From an uncultured Clostridia bacterium (GTDB lineage Bacteria > Bacillota > Clostridia > Oscillospirales > Acutalibacteraceae): a DNA stretch of 40,189 bases. Below, one piece after another: positions 16,957-24,968 of the stretch (position 1 is its first letter; every line of letters starts with the position of its first letter). The notes beneath the pieces were generated by a model. The model did not search any database. It was not told the DNA's origin and worked only from the letters and a program-made list of their open reading frames with translations. The position numbers and the translations under genes were made by a program. Location of the stretch: NCBI GenBank assembly GCA_937915775.1, contig CALGGQ010000045.1:1-40189 (forward strand), given 5' to 3'.

Positions 16957-17298
16957 TTAGCCTGTGATAAGGGTAAGGATTTCCTTCGCAAAGGTAATGA
17001 CTACACCACCGGCAAGAGTGAGTAGACCGTTGGCTCTCTGTGAAGGGTCATGAGATTTCAGGGATAAACCTACCTGAACGATACCAAAGCCGAGGATGAT
17101 AAGACCGATAGCTCTGATAAGTCCGAAGATGAAGGTCGAAAGGTTGTTGACAACCGATAACGGATCTCCGGCGGCAAATGCTGTAATGGTAAAAGCACTG
17201 AGAACAAAAACAACGGCGGCAAAGATACCGAAGAGCTGCTTACCTCTCTTGCTCATACGAAGCGGTTTGGTTTCTGAATGTGAATTTAATCTTTTCAT
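16957..17298 (-). CDS. Maff2-family, VirB2/TrbC pilin-like membrane protein
   Basis: The product (113 residues from ATG 17298) has a basic N-terminus, a signal-like segment (LFGIFAAVVFVLSAFTITAFAAG), and then two hydrophobic helices (FIFGLIRAIGLIILGFGIVQV and LLTLAGGVVITFAKEILTLI) joined by a KSHDPSQRANG loop. This is the layout of Maff2/TrbC-like proteins, the presumed pilin or channel subunit of these elements. An upstream TTG at 17352 is in frame, but it would overlap the VirD4 gene by 38 bp and has no good ribosome site. A stem-loop follows the gene. Confidence 0.82.
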   Translation of the reverse strand: MKRLNSHSETKPLRMSKRGKQLFGIFAAVVFVLSAFTITAFAAGDPLSVVNNLSTFIFGLIRAIGLIILGFGIVQVGLSLKSHDPSQRANGLLTLAGGVVITFAKEILTLITG

Positions 17299-17314
17299 AG
17301 TTACTTTTTTTCCT

Positions 17315-19135
17315 TTACTTTTTACTTTTTTCAAGTTCCTCAAATTCTTCAATCAGTTCTTCCTCTGACTGAATAATAAAATCTGTTGCAGGAACATTGA
17401 TTGTGGGTAGTTTTTTTACTTCCTCATCCGGAATATCTAATTTAGCAATCGATGCCACATCCTTATCAACAACGCCGTGAAGATAAGGCTTTCCACCGCC
17501 ATCTTCTGTAAGGTGGAAGGCTGGGTGCTTAAAGATATTATATTTGAGGTCAATAATCGGTCTTTCACCACGAATAAACAAAAGAGCATATTGGTTATCA
17601 AGCATACGCACCTCATCGGGCGTCATTAACTCTCTGCCTGCAATTTGGTAGTTCGTGGAATAGTTACCGTTTCTGCCGAGGCTTCTTCCGAAGGTGTTAG
17701 TGTCAATCGTTTCCTTACCGAGAAGCTCCGAAACATACTTGTGTGTGGATTGCTCATTACCGCCGAGATACAGGAATTCATCGCAGTTACCGACTATGCT
17801 CTCCCATTGCTTTTCAAACAATGCCTTGAGCTGCGCCATATTCTGAATAATGATAGATACGGACACACCACGGGAACGCATAACTGCAAGGATTTTGTCA
17901 AAGTCATCGGGTAAGGATACATTGGCAAATTCATCCATACAAAAATGAACGGGTACAGGTAATGCGCCGCCGTGAATATGGTCTGCAGAATAGAACAACT
18001 GCTGAAATAACTGCGTATAAAGAATGGAAACAAGAAAATTAAAACTTGTATCGTTATCGGGAATGATAGCGAATAGTGCCACTTTCTTTTCTCCCATTGA
18101 CGGCAGGTCAAGCTCGTCCGTGCTTGTAAGTGCTGCGAGTGCATCAAGATTGAATTTTTCAAGCCTTGACGCAAGGGTAATCTGAATAGATTTCAACGTT
18201 TTAGCCGCACCTGCGTGATAAGCGTGATAATACTTAACGGCAATGTGTTCGGGGTTGTAGCGCTCAAGTTCCGCAAACAAAAGGTCAAGCGGACTTGTTG
18301 TCGAACGCTCCTCGTCCTCAACCGCACCGGCACGGAGCATTTCCATAACCATTGCAAAGTTCTGTTCTTCCTCCGGCGCTTCATAGTGCAGATAGAAAAT
18401 CAAGGCGAGAAGCAGCATTTGTGCCGCTGTATCCCAAAAGGGGTCTTGGCTCTGTGCACCCTTTGGCGTTGTACTCTTAAACAGATTGGTAACAAGTTTT
18501 TGCACATCGTTATCATCGTGCAGATATACAAACGGGTTGTAGCAATGACTTTGATTCATATTCACAAGGTCAAGTACCCTTACTTCAAAACCTTTTTTCT
18601 CTAAAACGCCGCCGCAGTTTCTTGCATTTTCGCCTTTAGGGTCAAGGACAACCAGCGAGGTGTTTGCCTGCAGAATATTCGGCTTGGCATAAAAGAAGGT
18701 TTTACCTGCACCGGAGCCGCCACACACAAGCGTATTCAGATTTCGTCTGTGCTTTTTCGCATTAAGACCGAGCATTACATTCTGCGTCAGAATACGGTTG
18801 TTTTGGATAGGTTTCTGCTGATATTTGCGGTTGATTTTTTCAATGCTGCCCCATTTAGCAGAGCCGTGTTCCTCACGGTGTCTGTAATTTTTCATATTAG
18901 AGATACCGACCACAACGGCAAAGCCATAAATCAGTAACAATAAGAGGACAGTTGTTACACTGTCCTCCGTAAATGTTATCTGAAAGGGGTTATTGAAAAA
19001 CTCACTTAAATGCTTAATGATTTCAGCCAGACCGTCCTTTCGGTAAGGTGCAATAAACAAGCCGAGCCATGTAACGGGAATAATACCGATTATTGATAGG
19101 ATAATAATTGATTTCTTATCTCTATCTCGATTCAT
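17315..19135 (-). CDS. VirD4/TraG-type coupling protein
   Basis: From the ATG at 19135 this is a 606-residue protein with two N-terminal membrane segments (IIILSIIGIIPVTWLGLFI and VTTVLLLLLIYGFAVVVGI). It has Walker A VCGGSGAGKTFFY (about 136-148), LVVLDPKGENARN and Walker B HFCMDEFANV (about 395-404), then IIIQNMAQLKALF. It couples the relaxase-DNA complex to the secretion channel. A longer in-frame start at 19195 lies deep inside the preceding gene. The one at 19135 overlaps it by only 14 bp. The acidic C-terminus (EEELIEEFEELEKSKK) could be a docking tail. Confidence 0.92.
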   Translation of the reverse strand: MNRDRDKKSIIILSIIGIIPVTWLGLFIAPYRKDGLAEIIKHLSEFFNNPFQITFTEDSVTTVLLLLLIYGFAVVVGISNMKNYRHREEHGSAKWGSIEKINRKYQQKPIQNNRILTQNVMLGLNAKKHRRNLNTLVCGGSGAGKTFFYAKPNILQANTSLVVLDPKGENARNCGGVLEKKGFEVRVLDLVNMNQSHCYNPFVYLHDDNDVQKLVTNLFKSTTPKGAQSQDPFWDTAAQMLLLALIFYLHYEAPEEEQNFAMVMEMLRAGAVEDEERSTTSPLDLLFAELERYNPEHIAVKYYHAYHAGAAKTLKSIQITLASRLEKFNLDALAALTSTDELDLPSMGEKKVALFAIIPDNDTSFNFLVSILYTQLFQQLFYSADHIHGGALPVPVHFCMDEFANVSLPDDFDKILAVMRSRGVSVSIIIQNMAQLKALFEKQWESIVGNCDEFLYLGGNEQSTHKYVSELLGKETIDTNTFGRSLGRNGNYSTNYQIAGRELMTPDEVRMLDNQYALLFIRGERPIIDLKYNIFKHPAFHLTEDGGGKPYLHGVVDKDVASIAKLDIPDEEVKKLPTINVPATDFIIQSEEELIEEFEELEKSKK

Positions 19136-19313
19136 CCCGTTCCACCACCTTGACTTTTTTCTTCGGAGCCTGAACAACCTTGAGCAGAGCATCATCTACG
19201 CTTTCCGTGTCTTTTCCGTCACGGATAAGCTCGTTTCGTTTATCCATCATACAGTTGATGACGACACCCTGCTCGGCATCGTCAAGAACAATATAATTGC
19301 GTTCTTCCTTCAC
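19122..19313 (-). CDS. Small conserved-looking ICE protein upstream of VirD4
   Basis: This 63-residue soluble, charged protein starts at a GTG (19313) with a perfect GGAGGT seven bases upstream. An earlier GTG at 19322 overlaps the ribosome site. It reads MKEERNYIVLDDAEQGVVIN and ends in a basic KKKVKVVERDESR tail. I know no function. It overlaps the VirD4 start by 14 bp and follows the ArdC-like gene by 15 bp, so it is part of the transfer operon. Confidence 0.72.
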   Translation of the reverse strand: MKEERNYIVLDDAEQGVVINCMMDKRNELIRDGKDTESVDDALLKVVQAPKKKVKVVERDESR

Positions 19314-19328
19314 GAAAAGCACCTCCGA

Positions 19329-20213
19329 TTAACGGGCGTAGTCCTGCTCTCTTTCCTGCCTCTGACGGCTGAGTTCTCCATACATCTTGGAATGGATACT
19401 GCTCATCGTCTGTCTTGCCTTGGAAAGGTCGCCACGGATTTCCTGCTTACTCATAGAATCCCACTTTTCAGGAATACCGACTGAAAAAGCTCTTGTATCT
19501 ACGCCGTATTTCTTGCAAAGCATATATGCGCTGCAGGTAGCGGCAAAACCGGCTTCGTTTCTGTTGTAAACCTCGCTGTTAAGCGCGATTTCCGCAAGGG
19601 ACATTTCTCTTGCAAGCTGCTGAAAGAGCGAGATGCCGTATTCAGCGCCGACACCCTGCTTGATAAACACGGTAGCTTTTTCGTTGTCATACTGCGCAAA
19701 AGTATTCGGTAAAAGCATAGTGTCAACAAGCTCATACTTCACATCAGAACTGTCAAGAAGCGCTGCAACATACTTAGAGGTATCCGTAACAGCAGTTGGT
19801 GCGGGAGCTTTTCTTGCGGTAGTCTGGGAAACATCAAATACCTTTTTGACATTGTAGGAAATGCCCTGCGTGCCGTCCTTCTTGGTGTACTCAACAGGCT
19901 CAAGAATTGAGATTGCTTTTGCACCTTTCTTGATGTTCACATTCTCTTCTACCCAGTCGGCATAGTCCTTGAGCTGAGTTGCTTCGGGACACTGCTTCAT
20001 AATGAGCAGAGCATTAGCGGCAGAATACCTGTCAACTCTTGCCTGTGTATCAAGGTACGCTTGGAGCGCTTCGGGGTTGGTGGAAACAAGGGTAATCATT
20101 TCATCAATTGCCTGATACACCTTTTCCTTTTCGTTCTGCTTATACTGTGCGTACTCTTCCTTCGTGTAACGCTTTTTGGGAGCATTAGCGTTAGAATTGA
20201 AATCCTTTGTCAT
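19329..20213 (-). CDS. ArdC-like ssDNA-binding protein with degenerate protease-like half
   Basis: The 294-residue protein has an ArdC-type N-terminal domain (about 30-120: YLDTQARVDRYSAANALLIM, then WVEENVNIKKGAKAISIL), known from anti-restriction proteins that coat incoming single-stranded DNA. The second half resembles the ArdC zincin-like region. Where HExxH is expected it reads FQQLAREMSLAEIA, so the metal site seems lost. It probably protects or handles transferred DNA. It lies between the PcfB-like and VirD4 genes in the transfer operon. GGAGAG precedes the ATG. Confidence 0.72.
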   Translation of the reverse strand: MTKDFNSNANAPKKRYTKEEYAQYKQNEKEKVYQAIDEMITLVSTNPEALQAYLDTQARVDRYSAANALLIMKQCPEATQLKDYADWVEENVNIKKGAKAISILEPVEYTKKDGTQGISYNVKKVFDVSQTTARKAPAPTAVTDTSKYVAALLDSSDVKYELVDTMLLPNTFAQYDNEKATVFIKQGVGAEYGISLFQQLAREMSLAEIALNSEVYNRNEAGFAATCSAYMLCKKYGVDTRAFSVGIPEKWDSMSKQEIRGDLSKARQTMSSIHSKMYGELSRQRQEREQDYAR

Positions 20214-20216
20214 AAA

Positions 20217-21005
20217 TTATCTCTCCTTATCTTTCTTTGGTCGCCTACGCTTTGGCTGCGTATGCTTGGTTTCTCTGTTCGGCTTTGCCTTACTGTCTGC
20301 AAGTTCCTTTTCTCTGCTGATTTCGTTCTGCTTCTGAATCTGCTTTTTGAAGTTGTTTAACTTCTCCCTTACGGAAGGGCGCTCTTTCTTGGCAGTACCC
20401 TCATCAGCGAGAGCCTTTGTAGTACCGGAGGAACGCTCGGACAGAGGGGATTTTTCCGTCTTTGCGCTTGAAGGGTTTCCCTGTTGTGTTTCCTCCTTCT
20501 TAATAGGTGCAGCAAGTATGCGTTCAGCATCAAGCTGTCCCTGCGACTTTTCAGGCTGTGCCTTTTCCTGTGGTTTCTTTTCGTCCTTGCCCTTTTGAAT
20601 TTCGGTTACAATCTCTGCTTTATCTTTGATAGAGGCGAGCTGTAATTTCTCCTGAATTCTTTGGATTTTGGAGGCATCTTCCAATCGGGCAATGACATCA
20701 ATTGTTGCATCGGGGTTTTTGTTGTTTCTGTCACGCAGAACACTATACAAAACGCCGTAACGCTTTGCCTCCTTAACGAATTGCTGCAGGTCTTTGTTGC
20801 TGATTTGGAAAACCTTAAGCTCTTTGCCTGACTTTATCATATTGGTAAGTCTTGCCTTGCCTTTGGTTCTCTGTTCCTGCTTCAGCGCAGAGATTAAAAG
20901 AACAATAAGTTCCTTTGTTGCTTCGCCTGTAATTTTAGCGGCAACCTCTGCGCCTTCAAGTGACAGCCTAACAACCTGCTCGGCAGCATCACTGGATGCG
21001 GTCAT
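20217..21005 (-). CDS. PcfB family (DUF3801) conjugation accessory protein
   Basis: From ATG 21005 the product is 262 residues. Its first 150 residues (TASSDAAEQVVRLSLEGAEV, ITGEATKELIVLLISALKQE, KELKVFQISNKDLQQFVKEAKRYGVLYSVL) match the PcfB/DUF3801 family, named after the pCF10 relaxosome protein that contacts the coupling ATPase. The tail (about 150-262) is Lys/Glu/Gln-rich and disordered, ending KRRRPKKDKER. GGAGG nine bases before ATG 21005 sets the start. The longer in-frame form from 21059 has no ribosome site. It overlaps the relaxase gene by 17 bp, indicating coupling. Confidence 0.82.
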   Translation of the reverse strand: MTASSDAAEQVVRLSLEGAEVAAKITGEATKELIVLLISALKQEQRTKGKARLTNMIKSGKELKVFQISNKDLQQFVKEAKRYGVLYSVLRDRNNKNPDATIDVIARLEDASKIQRIQEKLQLASIKDKAEIVTEIQKGKDEKKPQEKAQPEKSQGQLDAERILAAPIKKEETQQGNPSSAKTEKSPLSERSSGTTKALADEGTAKKERPSVREKLNNFKKQIQKQNEISREKELADSKAKPNRETKHTQPKRRRPKKDKER

Positions 21006-22362
21006 CAAATTCAACCTCCTTGGTCTGTTGTATTGCTTCATCACGCTCGGCAATCTCAATGTTTTGTTCCATCACCTTGGAGCGCTCGGAAATATCATTG
21101 CAAAAGCGAACATCCTTGCGGAGCTTCTTCAACTCGTTATTGATATCGGAAATGCGTGATAAAACCTCTGTCCGTTTCTCACCGACTGTATCCTTGCGTC
21201 GCTTGACTTTATACAGGTCGGCTCGTTCTTCTGTTAATGCCTTCATTTCTGCCTCGGCATTATCCTTAAAATCTGTCAGCTGTTCATAGGAATCAATCTT
21301 GTGTTCCTCAAGTAGTTTTAGTTCGGCAGATATTTTGTCAATCTTCATCAAGTCCTCACGGTAAAGATAGTGAAGGCGAGAAGAGTTCTTGACAGTAACT
21401 TTCTTCTTCGGCAGATATCCGAGCTTATAACAGTAGAAAAGGTAAAGATTATACAGACTGCCTTTCCTGCGCAGAAGGTCAACGGCTTTGGGAACCGAAA
21501 ATGATATATGAGAAACAAAAGGTGTTGTCCTTAATTCCCAAGCACGTTCATCTATGCGTTCCTGTATGCGTCTGTTGGTATAATCCTCACCCAAACGGTA
21601 CAGCCTTACGGGTTTGTCATATCCTCTTGGAGTGACGGTCCAATACATATGATTAGGATTAAAGTCATAACTGTAATCCATTGAGCGTAATTGTTGCTTG
21701 AATTGTGAAAAGGAATAACTGTGGGCGATACAGTAATCAACTGCGTCCTTTGCAAGGGTGTATCTTGTTACCTTTCCCTTTGCTTCTTTCTGCGTTAAAT
21801 AATAGGGGTCGGCATTGCGTTCAGGTTCTTCAATAACGGACAGTCCGTGTTCCCGACAGATACGGTCAGCAATATGACGGTTAATCACCCACGCCTTTTC
21901 ATCGTGGAGTCTATGACCGTCAACAAAGGAAACGGAGTTGACAACAAAGTGATTGTGAACATGCTCTCTATCGAGATGCGTAGTGACAACAACCTCAAAC
22001 TTGTCTCCCCATATTTCCCGTGCATATTCCAACCCTATTTGATGTGCCTCGTCAGGGCTGACATATTCATTCTTGGGAAAGCTCATATATCCGTGGTAGG
22101 CTTGTATGCCTTTTGTCTTGTTAAAGCGTTGCTTAGTTAAAACAAATTCCTCACGGGCTTTATCGGGGTTACAGTTAATGCCGGAAATATAGTATTTCTG
22201 ATGGGTTTTGTTATCCTTTTCAACATAGTCAATAACATCTTTAAGTGCCTGATAATCTTGTCGGGAATAGGTGATGTCGCTGTCGGTCTTATCAGGGTTC
22301 TTAACATACTTGATAACTGTACCGAGAGAAAACTCTACCTTCCACAGCTTTGTTACTGCCAA
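20989..22362 (-). CDS. MOBP-type relaxase
   Basis: This 457-residue protein has the relaxase three-histidine motif HLDREHVHNHFVVNS (about 128-142), preceded by GYMSFPKNEYVSPDEAHQIGLEYA, as in the PF03432 (MobA/VirD2-like) family. The candidate nucleophile Tyr near the N-terminus (VIKYVKNPDK) fits motif I. It would nick oriT, attach to the DNA end and be carried through VirD4. The C-terminal third is coiled coil (about 340-450, LKLLEEHKIDSYEQLTDF). The start is TTG at 22362 with AAAAGGA upstream, overlapping the MobC-like gene by 10 bp. An oriT candidate lies at 22,718-22,797. Confidence 0.9.
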   Translation of the reverse strand: MAVTKLWKVEFSLGTVIKYVKNPDKTDSDITYSRQDYQALKDVIDYVEKDNKTHQKYYISGINCNPDKAREEFVLTKQRFNKTKGIQAYHGYMSFPKNEYVSPDEAHQIGLEYAREIWGDKFEVVVTTHLDREHVHNHFVVNSVSFVDGHRLHDEKAWVINRHIADRICREHGLSVIEEPERNADPYYLTQKEAKGKVTRYTLAKDAVDYCIAHSYSFSQFKQQLRSMDYSYDFNPNHMYWTVTPRGYDKPVRLYRLGEDYTNRRIQERIDERAWELRTTPFVSHISFSVPKAVDLLRRKGSLYNLYLFYCYKLGYLPKKKVTVKNSSRLHYLYREDLMKIDKISAELKLLEEHKIDSYEQLTDFKDNAEAEMKALTEERADLYKVKRRKDTVGEKRTEVLSRISDINNELKKLRKDVRFCNDISERSKVMEQNIEIAERDEAIQQTKEVEFDDRIQ

Positions 22363-22691
22363 AACTCAACATCCTTTTCAGGCTTGGTGTAACAGCACTT
22401 GATGTCATAGGTTAGTTCGTCAATGCGGGCGACAACCTTATTGAGCCGGTCAATGTCTGTAAAGCCGAGTGTATTTGCCTTCGCAATGAGCTGCTTCAGA
22501 TTGACACCTACCATATTCAGTTCGTTTATCTTTGTATAGAACTCTTTAGGCGGTGCCTCTTTGGGTTTAAAACTCATTACAAGCATACGAACAAGTGCTG
22601 CTTCACTGAGGCAACATAAATCGGCTTTCTTTTTGAGCATATCATCTTCTTTTTTACTGAACCAAAAGTTCTTCTTGATATTGTGTAACAT
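22353..22691 (-). CDS. MobC-like relaxosome protein
   Basis: The 112-residue product from ATG 22691 has the pattern of MobC/TraJ-like relaxosome proteins: FWFSKKEDDMLKKKADLCCL, a ribbon-helix-helix-like start, then LVRMLVMSFKPKEAP, and VNLKQLIAKANTLG with RLNKVVARIDEL helices. Such proteins bind oriT and help the relaxase. AGGAG lies seven bases before 22691. An ATG at 22709 overlaps that ribosome site and is rejected. It directly precedes the relaxase and follows the oriT candidate. Confidence 0.8.
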   Translation of the reverse strand: MLHNIKKNFWFSKKEDDMLKKKADLCCLSEAALVRMLVMSFKPKEAPPKEFYTKINELNMVGVNLKQLIAKANTLGFTDIDRLNKVVARIDELTYDIKCCYTKPEKDVEFWQ

Positions 22692-22717
22692 ACTATTACT
22701 CCTTTTCATTTGTAATT

Positions 22718-22797
22718 TACCACAAGGGGTATTAGGGTTCTCCCTAACGAGCCTTTACCGTTTTTGCCCAACAGGAGTAAAAAGGGTCTGCTCGTTA
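22718..22797. other. Candidate origin of transfer (oriT)
   Basis: The non-coding gap before the MobC-like gene (22692-22831) is rich in dyads: TACC(N6)GGTA at 22718-22731, AGGG(TTCT)CCCT at 22734-22745, and TAACGAGC (22745-22752) with GCTCGTTA (22790-22797). Clustered inverted repeats next to mobC and a relaxase gene are the usual setting of oriT. The nick site cannot be fixed by reading. Confidence 0.5.
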
Positions 22798-22831
22798 AGA
22801 AATGACATCGACATTTTCGGTGGCTTAAAAA

Positions 22832-23797
22832 TCACCTTTCAGGTGCCTTTTTGGTTATGGTTTTCTGAATGTCAATGCCTTTTTGAATACATAAAAGGTC
22901 ATTGAAATCCTTGCCCTTCTTAGGTGGTTTATCAATGACCTTGTACTTTTTGCGAAGCACTGTCCTTAATGCTTTTGCAGCGAGCATGCCAGCCTTGTCG
23001 TTATCAAGATGCAGAACAATTTTCTTTGTGTTCTCGTGCGTTTTAAGATACTTTGATAAGGCAACAGGCACTTTGCTTTTTTCAATTCTTTTCTTCGGTT
23101 GGTAAACGCCCGAAAGAGATAACAGATTAAACTGCTTGAAATCCAAGCCGTAATCGTTAATGAGCGTGGCGTAGGAAAGCAGGTCAATCGCACTTTCAAA
23201 CAGGTGCACGGTTTTGCCATCGGGATTGCCGAGAATACGGAAGGAATACTCCTTGTCCGATCCACCGTAATCTCCGAGTAAGCGTTGCTCGTTTGAGGCT
23301 CTGTATACGGCATATCTCGGCGTATTCGTTTCATCCAAGCCGACAAAGACACAGTTATGATGGTGTAAATCCTCATAAAGAATGCCGCTTTTAAAGCAGT
23401 AATCTATAACCGATTCGGCTATTCCACGGCTGATTAAATACGCTTTTACCTTGCTGTTGTCAATACTTTTCAGCGGCAGATGAAGGCTCTTTTTTTCGTC
23501 TTTTGATGCAACATATTTGTCGGGCGGCGGGATTTCCGCAAGTCCGATAATTCGCTCAACTGCCTCGGATAAGGAAAGTTTTTTTACCTTAATCAGATAG
23601 TCAAGTGCTGACCGTCCCCCGAAGCCTCGGCTCCACCACATCCACATACCGTTTGAGATTTTCAAACTGTCATGTGTGCGTGTGCAGTAGTTATCCTTAC
23701 CAAGCCAAACAAGCTCGTCAGGCTCATACGTTTCAAGGTAAGTGAGCACATCCATCTGCTTTGCCTCGTTCAAAAGTTTAGGGCTAATATATGCCAT
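22832..23797 (-). CDS. DUF3991/TOPRIM primase-like protein
   Basis: The 321-residue protein begins with a DUF3991-type region (LLNEAKQMDVLTYLETYEPD, WMWWSRGFGGRSALDYLIKV, similar to DnaG zinc-finger-like domains but without cysteine ligands) and then a TOPRIM domain (VHLFESAIDLLSYATL at about 200-215; IVLHLDNDKAGMLAAKALR at about 265-283). Such proteins are standard in CTn/ICE backbones and are thought to prime or process DNA after transfer. The start is ATG 23797, two bases after the stop of the DUF3848 gene. The oriT candidate follows its 3' end. Confidence 0.87.
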   Translation of the reverse strand: MAYISPKLLNEAKQMDVLTYLETYEPDELVWLGKDNYCTRTHDSLKISNGMWMWWSRGFGGRSALDYLIKVKKLSLSEAVERIIGLAEIPPPDKYVASKDEKKSLHLPLKSIDNSKVKAYLISRGIAESVIDYCFKSGILYEDLHHHNCVFVGLDETNTPRYAVYRASNEQRLLGDYGGSDKEYSFRILGNPDGKTVHLFESAIDLLSYATLINDYGLDFKQFNLLSLSGVYQPKKRIEKSKVPVALSKYLKTHENTKKIVLHLDNDKAGMLAAKALRTVLRKKYKVIDKPPKKGKDFNDLLCIQKGIDIQKTITKKAPER

Positions 23798-23799
23798 AA

Positions 23800-24150
23800 T
23801 TACCTGCCTTCGTGAGTGATTACGCCTTTGTTTTTCTGCATAAAATCATCAGCAATTCTCTCGCTGGTTGTCTTAACACTATCCCTTAAATCATCCATTA
23901 CGGATACATCGGTGTCCATCCAACCTTCGTAAAGAGCGTCAAGAGGGAACTTTTCAGCGAGCAGTACCTTTGCCTGTTCCTCTGAAATAATGGTGCAATC
24001 CTTATCCTCAAACAGACATAAAATGTCTTGTTTATAAGTGATTTCATAGGCTGCTTCAACAATTTCTTTTGGTGATTTCGTCTTAACATTCTCAATAAAT
24101 GAGTCATATTCACTCTGCATTTTGTAATATAAAGTGTCAACATTGGTCAT
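23800..24150 (-). CDS. DUF3848 family ICE protein
   Basis: This 116-residue acidic, helical protein (MTNVDTLYYKMQSEYDSFIE, then PKEIVEAAYEITYKQDILCLFE and AKVLLAEKFPLDALYEGWM) resembles DUF3848 proteins found in Firmicute conjugative elements. Its function is unknown. AGGAG eight bases upstream supports ATG 24150. It overlaps a 24-residue basic ORF upstream by ATGA, and the TOPRIM gene follows after two bases, so three genes are coupled. Confidence 0.75.
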   Translation of the reverse strand: MTNVDTLYYKMQSEYDSFIENVKTKSPKEIVEAAYEITYKQDILCLFEDKDCTIISEEQAKVLLAEKFPLDALYEGWMDTDVSVMDDLRDSVKTTSERIADDFMQKNKGVITHEGR

Positions 24151-24221
24151 AGAATCATCTCCTTTGTTCTGTGCTTGTGCGTTACTTTCCGCCGCCGCTT
24201 CAGCGATTTCCTTTTAGCCAT
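24147..24221 (-). CDS. Tiny basic peptide, first gene of the transfer operon
   Basis: A 24-codon reading frame starts MAKRKSLKRRRKVTHK and ends IL. About half of its residues are Lys, Arg or His. It has a plausible ribosome site (GGTGGTG) and its TGA overlaps the ATG of the DUF3848 gene in an ATGA junction, a classical coupling arrangement. It could be a nucleic-acid-binding peptide or a leader that mainly sets translation of the next gene. Confidence 0.5.
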   Translation of the reverse strand: MAKRKSLKRRRKVTHKHRTKEMIL

Positions 24222-24524
24222 ATATTTCACCACCTTCTTGATTTAATATCTGGATATACAACCATTTTGTTTCTTGTGCTTAAGTGTTGAAAGTTGCTTT
24301 TTACAAATAAAAAATATTCGTTATCAAGTACAACAATTATTTTGCGTTTTACGAAATATAATAATAATATACTAATTAATAATTATTGTTGAGAACAAGC
24401 GTTTTTCATTTGTCAACCCCCTCTTTTGTCTTTTTTTGTCGTTTTTTTGTACATTTTTGCAACTATTATTTACTCATCTTTCATTTTTGATATAATGAAA
24501 ATGATGAAAGGAGTAGTGTTGCTT
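24222..24524. promoter_or_regulatory. Divergent AT-rich control region
   Basis: This 303-bp gene-free stretch separates the minus-strand transfer operon from the plus-strand membrane-protein operon. The plus-strand promoter is at 24469-24496. For the minus strand there is a perfect TTGACA (24411-24416) without a good -10 at the right distance, and several TATATT-like boxes within 24350-24380. The central 24350-24390 stretch is almost pure A/T with partial dyad symmetry. The main transfer promoter probably lies here, but its exact position is open. Confidence 0.5.
24469..24496 (+). promoter_or_regulatory. Extended -10 promoter for the plus-strand membrane operon
   Basis: TTTACT (24469-24474), a 16-bp spacer, and TATAAT (24491-24496) preceded by TGA, forming an extended -10. 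It lies about 30 bp upstream of the first gene's start. Confidence 0.75.
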
Positions 24525-24968
24525 ATGGATAAAACGAGATTAGCAAAGATAAAATCATTCTTAACGTCTTCTGAGGCTATCTATTGGTATATAGGATTTA
24601 TTTTTACATCTCTATTCTTTTTTGCCTCTTTTATTGTGGATTTTTTTCACCCTGATAGGAATGTTAGTTTTGGTATAAGCACCATAAACTCATTAGGAGA
24701 AATAACGTTTTCTATGGTTTTCGCTATACTTTTTGACTTATTCTGTCATGATAAACGAGAATTTAAAAATCATAAACATTTTGTTTTTATTAAGTGTTTA
24801 GGCTTTTTTATAAACGTATTAATACTAATAACATTTGTAACGTTTTACATTTTGGAAAGTATTGACCATATTGTTTTAGTTAGAATTAGTTCAATAGTAC
24901 TAGTATTAACCTCATTCATAATGGGGTTAAAAGCCAAAATGGATCTTATGGAAGAAGGTGAATCATAA
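24525..24968 (+). CDS. Four-helix membrane protein of unknown function
   Basis: The product (147 residues from ATG 24525) begins MDKTRLAKIKSFLTSSEAIY and has four hydrophobic segments: about 20-42 (WYIGFIFTSLFFFASFIVDFF), 55-72 (GEITFSMVFAILFDLF), 88-110 (FIKCLGFFINVLILITFVTFY) and 117-135 (IVLVRISSIVLVLTSFIMGL). I do not recognise the family. AAAGGAG at 24507-24513 is 11 bases before the ATG. An in-frame TTG at 24519 is an alternative. The gene is AT-rich and on the opposite strand to all surrounding backbone genes, so it looks like inserted cargo. Its stop overlaps the next ATG (TAATG). Confidence 0.7.
   Translation: MDKTRLAKIKSFLTSSEAIYWYIGFIFTSLFFFASFIVDFFHPDRNVSFGISTINSLGEITFSMVFAILFDLFCHDKREFKNHKHFVFIKCLGFFINVLILITFVTFYILESIDHIVLVRISSIVLVLTSFIMGLKAKMDLMEEGES

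Noticed and set aside
24426..24524. Extended N-terminus of the four-helix protein from an upstream ATG at 24426
   Set aside because: It would contain the promoter and the ribosome binding site of the gene; ATG 24525 follows AAAGGAG.
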